Assembly (NCBI GenBank): GCA_900767885.1
Contig: CAAGAU010000025.1
Location: 10,614-74,613 of the forward strand
Length of the DNA stretch: 64,000 bases
DNA from: Clostridia bacterium
GTDB lineage: Bacteria; Bacillota; Clostridia; Christensenellales; Borkfalkiaceae
Direction: 5' to 3'
Part shown: in pieces, positions 1 to 8,103 of the stretch
Layout: each line of letters begins with the position of its first letter
Numbering within the stretch: the first letter of the stretch is position 1
The notes under the pieces: generated by a model
The model's database searches: none
Seen by the model: only the letters and a program-made list of their open reading frames with translations
What the model was told of the DNA's origin: nothing
Translations under genes and position numbers: made by a program

Positions 1-533
1 TTTTCTTCCACGCCTTTTTTGCGCAGAATTTCGGTGAGCAATATTTTTACGTAAAAATCCGCCATCATTTCGCTGTACGGTACCTGCGATTCCTGCACTT
101 CTTTTAAAACCGCGTTAAAAAGCCAGTCGAACCGCCCCTTATCGTCGCCCGTGGAAATGAGCGGGCGCGCCTCGGGCTGCAATAACGTGTTCGCGGGCAG
201 GTTTGGTATTTTTAATCCCGTAACGGCAAAAAACGCCAGTTCCATGCCGGTTTTCGAGTCGGTATACTCTTTATGCTCGGTATTCGGCGGATAAACTACG
301 ATGTCGCCCGCTTTAACGCAGTATTTTTCGTCGGCAAGTTCGACTTTTCCCGCGCCGGAGATTACGTAAATCACTTCGAGAAAACTATGTTTGTGCCAGG
401 ACTCGTTCCATTGCGGAGTCCTTTTCAGTTTGCCTGCGTAAACTACGCGCGTGTTAAAATTTAAAGGTTTGCTCTTTCGCAGTGTGTAATGACTGCGCTC
501 CGCCGAATCCGGACGATGTTCGTTGTTGCTCAT
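1..533 (-). CDS. AraC-family regulator, N-terminal cupin part (cut by window edge)
   Basis: Reading the minus strand from an ATG at 533 gives an open frame that runs off the start of the window, about 177 residues. It begins MSNNEHRPDSAERSHYTLRK and has the feel of an AraC-type cupin sensor domain: WHKHSFLEVIYVISG, then a GDIVVYPPNTEHK stretch typical of the metal-free sugar-sensing cupin fold. The C-terminal helix-turn-helix domain would lie outside the window, so the AraC assignment is inferred from the cupin part alone. A GGGAAAGAG ribosome binding site precedes the start. It is divergent from the sugar ABC operon at 951, which it probably controls. An alternative is a plain cupin protein, which the missing half would settle. 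Confidence 0.72.
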   Translation of the reverse strand, partial: MSNNEHRPDSAERSHYTLRKSKPLNFNTRVVYAGKLKRTPQWNESWHKHSFLEVIYVISGAGKVELADEKYCVKAGDIVVYPPNTEHKEYTDSKTGMELAFFAVTGLKIPNLPANTLLQPEARPLISTGDDKGRFDWLFNAVLKEVQESQVPYSEMMADFYVKILLTEILRKKGVEE

Positions 534-694
534 CACTCTTTCCCTGTGCGAACTTATAAAAAAGTCCGCGTTGTCCTTTTTTTCTTACGTTTGCCGGAAA
601 CGCTATATCGCCCGATATAGCCCGCATGCGGAACGCGACCGGAATCGCCCCGAAAGCAGACCGCAGATCCGCGCTGTTTCCGAATATCATAACT

Positions 695-723
695 ATTATA
701 ACATCGCGCGCGCGGAAATTCAA
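695..723 (-). promoter_or_regulatory. Promoter of the AraC-type regulator
   Basis: On the minus strand there is TTGAAT at 723-718, a 17-base spacer and TATAAT at 700-695, a near-consensus SigA promoter. It implies a 5' leader of about 155 bases before the ATG at 533. Confidence 0.6.
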
Positions 724-729
724 GTCTTT

Positions 730-838
730 TTGTAAAATTTTATAAAAAATATATATAATTTTGCTCCAAAAACATCGCAATTTTTGCAAGCACTTTTCTT
801 GCGAGTTTGAAGTCGCAGTTTTTGCGACTGCTTTTTTT
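730..838 (+). ncRNA. Candidate short terminated transcript (sRNA or attenuator)
   Basis: A plus-strand promoter candidate, TTGTAA at 730-735 and TATAAT at 752-757 with a 16-base spacer, is followed about 55 bases later by a terminator-like hairpin. That hairpin is AGTCGCA at 811-817 paired with TGCGACT at 823-829, followed by a run of T. A smaller hairpin (TTGCAAG with CTTGCGA) lies just before it. The predicted RNA is about 75 bases and contains no sensible reading frame. A second, separate promoter for the ABC operon follows at 866-894. The region is AT-rich, so a chance promoter match is possible. Confidence 0.35.
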
Positions 839-865
839 GTGAAAATTTTGCGACATTCGGGGCTA

Positions 866-894
866 TTGAAATTGTCGGTTAAAGAAGGTATAAT
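866..894 (+). promoter_or_regulatory. Promoter of the sugar ABC operon
   Basis: TTGAAA at 866-871, a 17-base spacer and TATAAT at 889-894 lie about 57 bases upstream of the ATP-binding gene start at 951. Confidence 0.65.
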
Positions 895-950
895 GGAATA
901 GCCGAAAGCGAAAAGGTCGGCAAAAGAAAAAGCAAAAGGGAAAATGAAAG

Positions 951-2441
951 ATGAGTGTGTTGCTTGAAATGAAGGAGATCTCCAAGCGATTTCACGGAGT
1001 GCATGCGTTAAAGGGCGTAAACTTCGATCTTCGCAAAGGAGAGGTCCACGCGCTCGTGGGAGAGAACGGCGCGGGCAAGTCAACGTTGATGAAAGTGCTT
1101 ACGGGCATTCATCAGCCTGACGGCGGCGAGATATTTTATAACGGTAATCCTTATGCCGTTAAAAATATCGGCGAATCGCAGAATCTGGGCATAAGCATGG
1201 TTCACCAGGAACTTAACATGATGAACGATCTTACCGTTGCGCAGAACGTATTTATAGGACGGGAGTTGAAATCGGGGTTCTGGCTTAAAGACGCCGAAAT
1301 GGTAAGGGAAACCCAAAAGATTTTCGATAAAATCGGCATAAAGATAGACCCGAAAACTCAACTCGGCAGGCTTACCGTAGGCAAGCAACAGATGGTTGAA
1401 ATAGCCAAGGCGGTTTCGCGTGATTGTAAAATACTTATTCTCGACGAACCGACTGCCGCGCTTACTCAGACCGAAATAGAAGAATTGTTCGCCATAATGG
1501 CGGATTTAAAGTCCAAGGGCATAGGAATGATTTACATTTCACACCGAATGGACGAAATAAAACGCATATCCGACCGTATCACGGTAATGCGCGACGGCGA
1601 ATACGTCGGCTCGGTGGATACCGACAGCGTAAGTAAAGACGAAATCATCAACATGATGATAGGCAGGGTGGTTTACGAAGACCCCAAGACCCACAGCGAA
1701 GTCCCCGACGACGCGCCTGTAGTACTCGAAGTTAAAAATCTGCGTTCGGGCAATCAGATAAAGGACGTAAGTTTTAAACTCCGCAAAGGCGAGATTCTCG
1801 GTTTTTCGGGACTCATGGGCGCGGGCAGAACCGAGGTCGCAAGGGCGATATTCGGCGCGGACCCCGTCGACGGCGGCGAGATTTTCGTCAACGGCAAACA
1901 GGTTAGCATAAAATCCCCCAAAGACGCGGTAAGCCTGGGTATAGGATATTTATCCGAGGACAGAAAGCGTTACGGACTTATGCTCGACAAGTCGGTTGCG
2001 GAAAATACCGCGCTTGCCTCGCTCGATAAATATATAAAATTCGGTTTTATAAGCGACGGCAGAATGAAAGCGGAAGCCGAAAGCGAAAACGCCAAACTGC
2101 GTACTAAAACTCCGTCTATAAATCAGGCTCTTAAAAACCTGTCGGGCGGCAACCAGCAAAAGGTTATAATAGCGCGGTGGCTTATACGAAACAGCGATAT
2201 TCTTATTTTCGACGAGCCTACGCGCGGCATAGACGTCGGCGCGAAGAGCGAAATTTATACGCTTATGAACGAACTCACAAAGCAAGGTAAATCGATAATA
2301 ATGATTTCGTCCGAACTCGTCGAAATATTGAGAATGAGCGACAGAGTACTCGTAATGTGCGAGGGCAGAAAGACGGGAGAACTCGATATATCCGAGGCTA
2401 ATCAGGAAAATATAATGAAACTCGCTACTAAAAGGGATTAA
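951..2441 (+). CDS. Sugar ABC transporter ATP-binding protein, RbsA/MglA type
   Basis: A 496-residue duplicated ATPase that powers uptake of a monosaccharide (ribose/galactose/xylose class, CUT2). Half one has Walker A GENGAGKS near residue 37, signature LTVGKQQM and Walker B LILDEPTAAL. Half two has the degenerate P-loop GLMGAGRTEV, signature LSGGNQQK and LIFDEPTRGIDVG. Degenerate second sites are normal for this family, and the length fits. It is first in a three-gene operon with the permease (32 bases downstream) and the binding protein. The exact sugar cannot be read from the sequence; rbsA, mglA and xylG homologues look alike at this level. Confidence 0.93.
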   Translation: MSVLLEMKEISKRFHGVHALKGVNFDLRKGEVHALVGENGAGKSTLMKVLTGIHQPDGGEIFYNGNPYAVKNIGESQNLGISMVHQELNMMNDLTVAQNVFIGRELKSGFWLKDAEMVRETQKIFDKIGIKIDPKTQLGRLTVGKQQMVEIAKAVSRDCKILILDEPTAALTQTEIEELFAIMADLKSKGIGMIYISHRMDEIKRISDRITVMRDGEYVGSVDTDSVSKDEIINMMIGRVVYEDPKTHSEVPDDAPVVLEVKNLRSGNQIKDVSFKLRKGEILGFSGLMGAGRTEVARAIFGADPVDGGEIFVNGKQVSIKSPKDAVSLGIGYLSEDRKRYGLMLDKSVAENTALASLDKYIKFGFISDGRMKAEAESENAKLRTKTPSINQALKNLSGGNQQKVIIARWLIRNSDILIFDEPTRGIDVGAKSEIYTLMNELTKQGKSIIMISSELVEILRMSDRVLVMCEGRKTGELDISEANQENIMKLATKRD

Positions 2442-2473
2442 ATGCGGGATTAAAATTAAAGGGAGAAAATTTT

Positions 2474-3823
2474 ATGAATAACAAAGAGGTTGCAAACAAA
2501 TACGGGGTTGCGCTTAATCTTCGCGGAAGGGCGCGCCGCGCAGGCGTTAAAACGGCAGAGTACGTAAGAGTAAACGGCAAACAGAATATGATTATCATCG
2601 GCTCAACGCTGATTTTGTTCCTGTTGTTTACGCTTATCAACCCAAACTATGCAAACAGAAGTTCTATTACAAATTTAATTAAGGATATTAGTCCTTACGC
2701 GATATTAGGACTTGGCGTAACGTTCGTTATAGCGACCGGCGGCATAGACCTTTCGATAGGTACGGTAATGTTCGCGTCGTCCGTAATGGCGGGCGCGATA
2801 TGCAAAGTTCCCGACGGAGCAATGTGGCTTACCATTCCGCTTATGCTTATATTCGGACTTCTGTTCGGACTTTTAAACGGCTTTTTAATAGCCAAATGTA
2901 AACTTCCTCCGTTTATCGGAACGCTCGGTACGATGCTTTTTTCAAGGGGTATCTCGGCAATGCTTGCCGAAATAATCACCAAAAAAACTTCGGCAATCAA
3001 ATATCCGTCCATCGGTTGGTTGCAACGCACGTTCTCTAATTTAAACGGCTTCCCGATAGGTATAGTATGGGTTATCGCGTTGACGATAATCTGTATGATA
3101 GTAATGTTCAAGACCAAAGTCGGCAGATACATACTTTCTATCGGCAGTAACGAAGAGGCGACCAGACTTTCGGGCGTGGACGTGGACAAGTATAAAATAA
3201 TCGCTTATGCTATTTGCGGTTTGTTCGCGGGTATAGCGGCCATATTCTGGACGGCGGCTAACCCCTCCGTTTCGCTTGCGGAAGGTAACGGTAAAGAACT
3301 TGACGCGATAGCGGGCGTATACATCGGCGGTACAAGCACCACGGGCGGCACGGCTTCGATAATAGGCACTATCTTCGGCGCGATGATCCTCGTAGTTATT
3401 CGTCAGGGTTTAACTTTTACGTTACTCAAATTCAATAGCCAACTCACGTCGAATTTCATTACGTATGCCGTAACGGGCGTTATAGTGGTCGGCGCGGTAC
3501 TTCTCGACGTTATGAAGAAAAAGGCGGCGTCCCACGTAAAGATTGAACTTTCTGCGGTTAAGTATAAGAGAAAAACCAAAGAAAAAATAGCCGAACTCAA
3601 CCTTGAAAAAGACTACGCATTGTCCGCAAAGAATAACGCGGAGGCGGCAAAGAGAGTAATAGAAATAAATCGCGAAATAACCGCCCTTAAAGCGGAAATG
3701 CAAACGAAACTTCCTGCTTTGAAAGAGGAAGATAAACGCCTCGTTTTAGCCGAAAAACAGCGCAGAGCGGAAATTAAAGCCGCCGAAAAAGCAGAAAAAC
3801 AGGCGAATAAGACAACCGAATAA
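2474..3823 (+). CDS. Sugar ABC transporter permease, RbsC/MglC type, with long charged tail
   Basis: A membrane permease of the BPD_transp_2 family, partner of the ATPase at 951. Residues about 35-350 hold the hydrophobic core with family landmarks: TGGIDLSIGT, GFLIAKCKLPPFIGTLG, GSNEEATRLSGV and GGTSTTGGTASIIGT. The protein has 449 residues, whereas family members usually have 310-350. The extra 100 or so at the C-terminus are rich in Lys, Glu and Ala and read as a cytoplasmic coiled coil. GGGAGAAAATTTT precedes the ATG. The tail is unusual and may bind another protein or the ATPase. Confidence 0.92.
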   Translation: MNNKEVANKYGVALNLRGRARRAGVKTAEYVRVNGKQNMIIIGSTLILFLLFTLINPNYANRSSITNLIKDISPYAILGLGVTFVIATGGIDLSIGTVMFASSVMAGAICKVPDGAMWLTIPLMLIFGLLFGLLNGFLIAKCKLPPFIGTLGTMLFSRGISAMLAEIITKKTSAIKYPSIGWLQRTFSNLNGFPIGIVWVIALTIICMIVMFKTKVGRYILSIGSNEEATRLSGVDVDKYKIIAYAICGLFAGIAAIFWTAANPSVSLAEGNGKELDAIAGVYIGGTSTTGGTASIIGTIFGAMILVVIRQGLTFTLLKFNSQLTSNFITYAVTGVIVVGAVLLDVMKKKAASHVKIELSAVKYKRKTKEKIAELNLEKDYALSAKNNAEAAKRVIEINREITALKAEMQTKLPALKEEDKRLVLAEKQRRAEIKAAEKAEKQANKTTE

Positions 3824-3883
3824 TTTATGGCAAAACGCAAAAATTTGCAAAAAATAAAAATTAAGTTTCAGGAGGAAACAAAG

Positions 3884-4954
3884 ATGAGAAAACTTCACAA
3901 ACTTTTGGGCTTAGCCCTGGCAACCGCGCTTTGCGCAACAACCGTTATGGCGACAGCCTCATGCGGTAACAATTCGGAAGGCAAACCGGGTATAGTTGTA
4001 AAAGGTACCGGCGACACGATTGCAGTTATAGCAAAAGGCGAAACGCACGCTTTCTGGCAAGCCGTTAAGGCAGGGGCTGAAGCGGCAGGCAAGGAGTTCG
4101 GGTATAAAGTAACCTTCTCCGGACCGCCGACCGAAAACGTCAGCGATGCGCCGATACAAAGAACTAAACTTCAAGCCGCGCTTAGCAGCGATTCAACGAG
4201 AGCGGTTGTACTCGCAACTATCGGAAACGGATTCCAGGACGAGTTGGTTGACGCTCATGATAAAGGAATACCGATTGTTGAGTTTGACAGCGGTTTGTAC
4301 GATAACGGCGCGGACGTAACCCCCGGAAAAGACCCGAGAATAGGCAAAGTCGCTACAAGTAATACTAAAGCGGCGGCACTCGTTGCAGAGAACTTTTTCA
4401 AATATATTAAAGAAAACGGAAAGTTGGTAAAGGGAACGGAATTTAAAATCGGTATAATTCAACACGATACCACGCAGACGGGTATTGACAGAGCGGACGG
4501 ATTTAAAAATAAAATGACCGAACTTGCCGCGGCGGAAGGTTATAACGTTACTTGGGCGGCAAAACAAGTAAGCGAAGTAGGAAAATATTCGCAAGCCGTT
4601 ACCGCGCTTAAAGATAGTTGTCAGGCAATATTTATGTCAAACGAAGGAATAGTAAACGAAGTTCAACCCACCGTTTTCGGCGACTCGTCGTATAAAAACA
4701 TCCTGTTCTGCGGATTTGACTGCGGATCCAAGCAGTACGACTGGATAAAGGACGCGGGTAATAAATACGCGCTCCTCGTCGGCTCGGTCGCGCAAGATTC
4801 TTACAGCATTGGCTATGAGGCTGTAAAAATGGCGGCGCAAATTCCCGCAGGAGATACTAAAGGCGAAACTAAAGTCGTTGATATAGGGGGTCAATGGTAT
4901 ACTTCCGCTAACATAGACGAACTTAAAGATAAAAACATATTCTATTTAGGATAA
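3884..4954 (+). CDS. Sugar ABC transporter substrate-binding lipoprotein
   Basis: A 356-residue periplasmic-binding-protein-type (Peripla_BP_4) lipoprotein completing the CUT2 importer. The start at 3884 is chosen because AGGAGG at 3870-3875 sits 8 bases before it; an in-frame ATG at 3827 has no such site and would bury the signal peptide. Signal peptide MRKLHKLLG... ends in lipobox TASC (Cys27). The mature part starts with IAVIAKGETHAFWQAVKAG, the usual first strand and helix, and later shows VLATIG and GFDCGS, the pocket strands. A strong terminator follows at 4996. The ligand is unknown, but the binding-protein class points to a free monosaccharide. Confidence 0.92.
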   Translation: MRKLHKLLGLALATALCATTVMATASCGNNSEGKPGIVVKGTGDTIAVIAKGETHAFWQAVKAGAEAAGKEFGYKVTFSGPPTENVSDAPIQRTKLQAALSSDSTRAVVLATIGNGFQDELVDAHDKGIPIVEFDSGLYDNGADVTPGKDPRIGKVATSNTKAAALVAENFFKYIKENGKLVKGTEFKIGIIQHDTTQTGIDRADGFKNKMTELAAAEGYNVTWAAKQVSEVGKYSQAVTALKDSCQAIFMSNEGIVNEVQPTVFGDSSYKNILFCGFDCGSKQYDWIKDAGNKYALLVGSVAQDSYSIGYEAVKMAAQIPAGDTKGETKVVDIGGQWYTSANIDELKDKNIFYLG

Positions 4955-4995
4955 TAGATTATAAATAAGGATCATTCCACTCATTCCCGCATTGC

Positions 4996-5036
4996 GCCGC
5001 CGCCGAGTTCTCAATCCCGCTCGACGGCGGCTTTTT
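4996..5036 (+). terminator. Terminator of the sugar ABC operon
   Basis: GCCGCCGCCGAG at 4996-5007 pairs with CTCGACGGCGGC at 5020-5031 (one mismatch), followed by TTTTT. Confidence 0.9.
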
Positions 5037-5067
5037 GGCGTTTTTAGTACGTTTGACTTATAATAAT

Positions 5068-5097
5068 AATCGCCTCGGCTGCATAGCCAAGGCGATT
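5068..5097 (-). terminator. Terminator of the minus-strand sepF-PPTase operon
   Basis: AATCGCCTCGGCT and AGCCAAGGCGATT form a 13-bp stem with one mismatch just past the stop at 5104. On the minus strand it is followed by a TTATTATTATAA tract. Confidence 0.75.
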
Positions 5098-5103
5098 TTC
5101 ATA

Positions 5104-5628
5104 CTACGAATAAATAAAAACGAGTTCGTGGGTGGGGTCGGGGGCGGTTATCGAATAGACGAAATCGTCGAAAGAATAACTGCGCGTTAAGGCGTCGGCA
5201 TACTCGGGATAACCCGTGGGCGTTTCGCGGGCGAAACTCGTTTTTTTAAGCGCGGCGGCAAGCGATAAGCCCGCGTACTTTATCGCGCTTTCTTTCTTGG
5301 TCCACAAGGTGTAAAAATGCTTGTCGGTTTTTATTTGTTCGCGTTCTTCGTCCGAAAAATACTTTTCGGCGATTTTTTGCGTTTCGGCTTTGCGGAACAC
5401 GTTTTCGGCGTCTATGCCTACTTCCTTGTCGCTTACGGCTATCATAATAAGCCCGTCGGTGTGGGTTATATTAAACTTTAACCCGCCGTTTTTAAGGCTT
5501 GGTTTGCCGTTTTCGTTGACGGTAAAGTCATCTTCGGCAGGCTTAAGACCGTAAAAACTTTCTAAAACGTGCAAAAGCATATCGTGCGAAAATTCGCGCG
5601 GTTTGTATGCGTAAAATATTTTAGTCAT
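5104..5628 (-). CDS. 4'-phosphopantetheinyl transferase, Sfp type
   Basis: It moves phosphopantetheine from CoA onto a serine of carrier proteins. The start at 5628 is chosen because GAGG lies 6 bases upstream and the protein (174 residues) then begins MTKIFYAYKP; the longer frame from 5736 lies inside the upstream gene. Family motifs are present: NITHTDG, the metal-binding VGIDAENV, and WTKKESAIKYAG, where W and KExxxK bind CoA and metal. It is short for Sfp proteins (about 220) but complete at both motifs. The start overlaps the end of the YwaF-like gene by 8 bases, so the two are translationally coupled. No carrier protein, NRPS or PKS gene is in the window. Confidence 0.88.
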   Translation of the reverse strand: MTKIFYAYKPREFSHDMLLHVLESFYGLKPAEDDFTVNENGKPSLKNGGLKFNITHTDGLIMIAVSDKEVGIDAENVFRKAETQKIAEKYFSDEEREQIKTDKHFYTLWTKKESAIKYAGLSLAAALKKTSFARETPTGYPEYADALTRSYSFDDFVYSITAPDPTHELVFIYS

Positions 5629-6499
5629 AGCATTCCTCGTCGCCTGCCGCAGAAGACGCTTTTTCGGGGCAAAGACTACTCTGCCGACTTTTCCTATTTG
5701 CAATCCGGTGTGCGACAAACGCAAACAGACAGGCAATCTCGGTAAACACGAGACAGTAAACCACTACGAGCAACGGATAACCGAAAGGCGTCGAAGAGTA
5801 GTAGTCGCGGAATATCCCCAGCGGATTGCCTTTAGTCGGATACGAGGCGGAAATAAAGTACATATTAACGTCTTGTCCCGTCCATACGGGCAAACCGAAG
5901 TTGAGTATCTCCGCCACGACGAGTAACGACAGAAAAACGGCGATATTTCCAAAAAACAATTTCAGGGTAATTCCGCGCTTTGCCGAGTAGACGAGCGCGC
6001 TTATGCCCGTAGACATCATAAGCGTGTGGTGGAGCATTGACTGAATGGCTATGCCGTAGTTGCCGTTGCCCGTGCCGAGCACCGTCGTTGGGGAAATAAG
6101 CAGAACGGACGCGCCCGCAAACAGGCAATAAGTACCGCTATAGAGCGATAAAGCGTCGTACGTCTTACCTTTTTTAAGTATGCTGCAAAGCGGGTAAACG
6201 TAGAGAGGGGTAGAGCAGAACTGAAACGGAAAGTAATACCATTGGTATTCGAATTTGCCGTTGGGGAAAGATTCGTAAAACTGCTTGTACGCCTCGCCCA
6301 GCCACATTAAAACCGAAGAAAAAACGAATAAATAGTAGAGCGTTTTTTCGGATCTTTTAATGGTAAAATACACCGCGAAAGCCATTGAAGTAAACGTTAC
6401 CATAAGGCAAAAGCAGTGAAACGCGCCGAAAGGGGCAAGCCTGTGGTCGGCAAAAAAAGTGATTTTATTACGGAATTCCGCTAACTGTTGTTCGGTCAT
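5621..6499 (-). CDS. YwaF-like integral membrane protein (TIGR02206 family)
   Basis: A 292-residue protein with about seven hydrophobic segments. It matches my recollection of the TIGR02206/YwaF family, distantly related to eukaryotic TMEM164: the signature QFCSTPLYVYPL near residue 92, and MLHHTLMMSTG with the paired histidines in a later helix. The family role in bacteria is not established; lipid-linked acyl transfer has been shown for TMEM164, and whether this applies here is open. The gene overlaps sepF by an ATGA (6496-6499) and the PPTase by 8 bases, which makes one operon. The last 25 residues are polar and probably cytoplasmic. Confidence 0.75.
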   Translation of the reverse strand: MTEQQLAEFRNKITFFADHRLAPFGAFHCFCLMVTFTSMAFAVYFTIKRSEKTLYYLFVFSSVLMWLGEAYKQFYESFPNGKFEYQWYYFPFQFCSTPLYVYPLCSILKKGKTYDALSLYSGTYCLFAGASVLLISPTTVLGTGNGNYGIAIQSMLHHTLMMSTGISALVYSAKRGITLKLFFGNIAVFLSLLVVAEILNFGLPVWTGQDVNMYFISASYPTKGNPLGIFRDYYSSTPFGYPLLVVVYCLVFTEIACLFAFVAHRIANRKSRQSSLCPEKASSAAGDEECYD

Positions 6500-6831
6500 T
6501 TATTGTCGCCTCCGTCGGGAGTGAACAGGTATACCTCGTCGCCTATTTCGCCTACGCTGCCGTTAAGGGCGTAAATCGCGCCGCTCAATATATCCAGTAC
6601 GCGTTGCGAGGTGTTGTCCCTGACTTCGGTAAGGTAGACTATCGCGGGCTTTTTGGTTAAAAGCAGGTCGATAACGCTTGCCACGTCGTCGAACGAACGC
6701 GGACGGAATTCCTGTATGGAATCGTAATCGCGCTTGCGCTCGGCTTCCTGTTTAACGGGTTCTTCCTTGCGGCGTTTTAATTTTTTTTGCTTTTGCGGAG
6801 TGTTTTTTGTTACAAACTCAAAAAAACCCAT
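6496..6831 (-). CDS. sepF: Cell division protein SepF
   Basis: SepF links FtsZ filaments to the membrane at the septum. The protein (111 residues from the ATG at 6831, chosen for the GAGGGAAA site upstream) has a short N-terminal MGFFEFV membrane-binding helix and a charged linker to about residue 40. The SepF core follows: EFRPRSFDDVASVIDLLL, then SQRVLDILSGAIYALNGSV and IGDEVYLFTP. It is a little shorter than the usual 130-150, through a shorter linker. It lies near a ylmE homologue as in Bacillus, but a repeat separates the two here and the downstream partners (YwaF-like protein, PPTase) are not the usual ylm genes. A weak promoter, TTGTAT-18-TAAAAT, may lie just upstream. Confidence 0.93.
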   Translation of the reverse strand: MGFFEFVTKNTPQKQKKLKRRKEEPVKQEAERKRDYDSIQEFRPRSFDDVASVIDLLLTKKPAIVYLTEVRDNTSQRVLDILSGAIYALNGSVGEIGDEVYLFTPDGGDNK

Positions 6832-6903
6832 ATTATTTCCCTCGTTGTGATATTTTAATTTTTGTTTTGTTCTCAATACAATAAGAAATCACTGAATAAC
6901 TTG

Positions 6904-6966
6904 TGGTTGCATATACTTTATCGCTTTGGTGGTGGGGTATTTCGCTTACGCTCAATATGACGTAAA
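6904..6966 (-). repeat. Copy of an interspersed 'GTCATATTGAGCG' repeat
   Basis: Read on the minus strand this stretch contains ACGTCATATTGAGCGTAAGC, GAAATA, then ACCACCAAAGCGATAAAGTA and GCAACC. It matches the three copies at 11640-11935 almost base for base. It sits in the gap between the ylmE and sepF homologues and is non-coding; the remainder of the gap to 7020 shows nothing else I can name. Confidence 0.8.
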
Positions 6967-7020
6967 AATATGAGCGTTTCGCATGCGCTCGCTTTCGGCG
7001 CGCGGATAGTTTGTTGCGGG

Positions 7021-7689
7021 TTAATATCTCCTGCCGAAAATCGCCGTGCCTATGCGGATCTGGTTAGACCCGTTTTTAACGGCGATTTTATAGTCGCCGC
7101 TCATGCCCTCGGATAAAGTCTGAACGGTGGGAGTTTGGGTGCGTATTTCGTCGTAAAAAGCGCGGACCTTTTGCGCCGCGTCGGCTAAAAACCCATCGTC
7201 GTCAGACACGGGCAGCATTGCCATAACGCCCGTAAGTTTAAGGTTTTTAAGGTCGATAATCGCGTTATACAGGTCTTTTGCCTGCGACAGCGGTATTCCG
7301 GTTTTGCTTTCTTCGTCGCCGCCGTTTATTTCTATCATTACGCTTTGAATTACGCCGAGTTTTTCGGCGCGTTCGTTTATTGCCGATGCAAGAGTCGCGG
7401 ACGAAACCGAATCTATAACGTCGGCTTTGCCTACCACGTATTTAAGTTTGTTTAGTTGCAATGTGCCTATAAAATGTTTTTTTACGGGCAGATAAAAGGG
7501 GAATTTGTCGCGAAATTCCTGCGCGTGATTTTCGCCTACGTTTTCAAGTCCCGCTTCTATCGCGGCGTTCACCGCCTCTATCGGTACAAATTTAGTCGCG
7601 CCGAGCAGGGTTATTTTTTCACCCCTGTCGTTGCCGCAGGCTATTTCGTCGTAAATTCTTTTTAAGTTTTCGCGTATATCTTCGTACAT
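7021..7689 (-). CDS. YggS/YlmE family PLP-binding homeostasis protein
   Basis: A 222-residue alanine-racemase-fold protein that binds pyridoxal phosphate and buffers its level; no catalytic activity is known for the family. Landmarks are the PLP lysine in LLGATKFVP near residue 32, GENHAQEF, HFIGTLQLNK (HxIGxLQxNK), SVMIEINGGDEESKTG, MAMLP, and the C-terminal LSEGMSGDYKIAV and QIRIGTAIFG. The length is normal. It starts 7 bases after the SRP RNA terminator, so it either has no separate promoter or depends on read-through. sepF lies downstream, the classic ylmE-sepF neighbourhood of Gram-positive bacteria. Confidence 0.92.
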   Translation of the reverse strand: MYEDIRENLKRIYDEIACGNDRGEKITLLGATKFVPIEAVNAAIEAGLENVGENHAQEFRDKFPFYLPVKKHFIGTLQLNKLKYVVGKADVIDSVSSATLASAINERAEKLGVIQSVMIEINGGDEESKTGIPLSQAKDLYNAIIDLKNLKLTGVMAMLPVSDDDGFLADAAQKVRAFYDEIRTQTPTVQTLSEGMSGDYKIAVKNGSNQIRIGTAIFGRRY

Positions 7690-7695
7690 AGGTTT

Positions 7696-7724
7696 AAAAA
7701 AGACGGGCGGAAATTCCGCCCGCC
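7696..7724 (-). terminator. Terminator of the SRP RNA gene
   Basis: Minus-strand stem CGGGCGG/CCGCCCG with loop AATTT, followed by TCTTTTTT. It lies between the SRP RNA 3' end and the ylmE homologue start. Confidence 0.85.
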
Positions 7725-7739
7725 GAAAAGTTTAAATTA

Positions 7740-8004
7740 CTGCGCGATTCCCTTCGACTTGTCGCACCGAAGCGTAAACGCGGCAGGTCGCTCCTTCAAA
7801 GCAACCTTATGGCACACGCGGTTGATCGTTTAGTGCTGCTGTATTCCTACCCTGACACGGTTCGCGATTCCACGTTGCATAAGACCTTGAAATCATCACG
7901 CCTTACCGCGCGCAGCCAACCATACGGCGAGCCTCGGGGAACGTTCGGTCTTGCTATGGCGGATTGCAAGTACAGGGCACCGCCGACTCCCCACCTAGCG
8001 CAGT
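7740..8004 (-). ncRNA. ffs: Signal recognition particle RNA, large bacterial type
   Basis: About 265 bases on the minus strand. The 5' end holds the Alu-domain signature CTAGGTGGGGAGT, GCGGTGCCCTGTA and GCAATCCGC seen in Bacillus scRNA. The middle holds the S-domain tip GTGTCAGG...AGGAATACAGCAGCACTAAA, the Ffh-binding loop, variant of GGAAGCAGC. The ends CTGCGC and GCGCAG pair. The RNA scaffolds Ffh for co-translational protein targeting; the Alu domain marks the Bacillota type. A consensus promoter and a terminator bracket it. Confidence 0.96.
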
Positions 8005-8010
8005 ATAATA

Positions 8011-8039
8011 ATTATAGCCGATTTTTAAAAATTTTGCAA
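8011..8039 (-). promoter_or_regulatory. Promoter of the SRP RNA
   Basis: Minus strand TTGCAA at 8039-8034, a 17-base spacer, and perfect TATAAT at 8016-8011. It starts transcription close to 8004. Confidence 0.85.
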
Positions 8040-8068
8040 GTTATTTTGCCTACCTTTAATCAAAACGC

Positions 8069-8097
8069 TTTACTAAACTTAAAAATTTTGTTAAAAT
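8069..8097 (+). promoter_or_regulatory. Promoter candidate of the ileS T-box leader
   Basis: TTTACT at 8069-8074, 17 bases, TAAAAT at 8092-8097. It gives a start near 8104, the right distance before the T-box stem I. Confidence 0.5.
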
Positions 8098-8103
8098 ATG
8101 ATA

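Noticed and set aside
454..1083. A 209-residue minus-strand frame
   Set aside because: It overlaps the promoters and the start of the ATPase gene and is in a different frame from the AraC-type protein.
4994..5036. Short GC repeat taken at first for a mobile repeat
   Set aside because: It is a normal terminator stem followed by T5.
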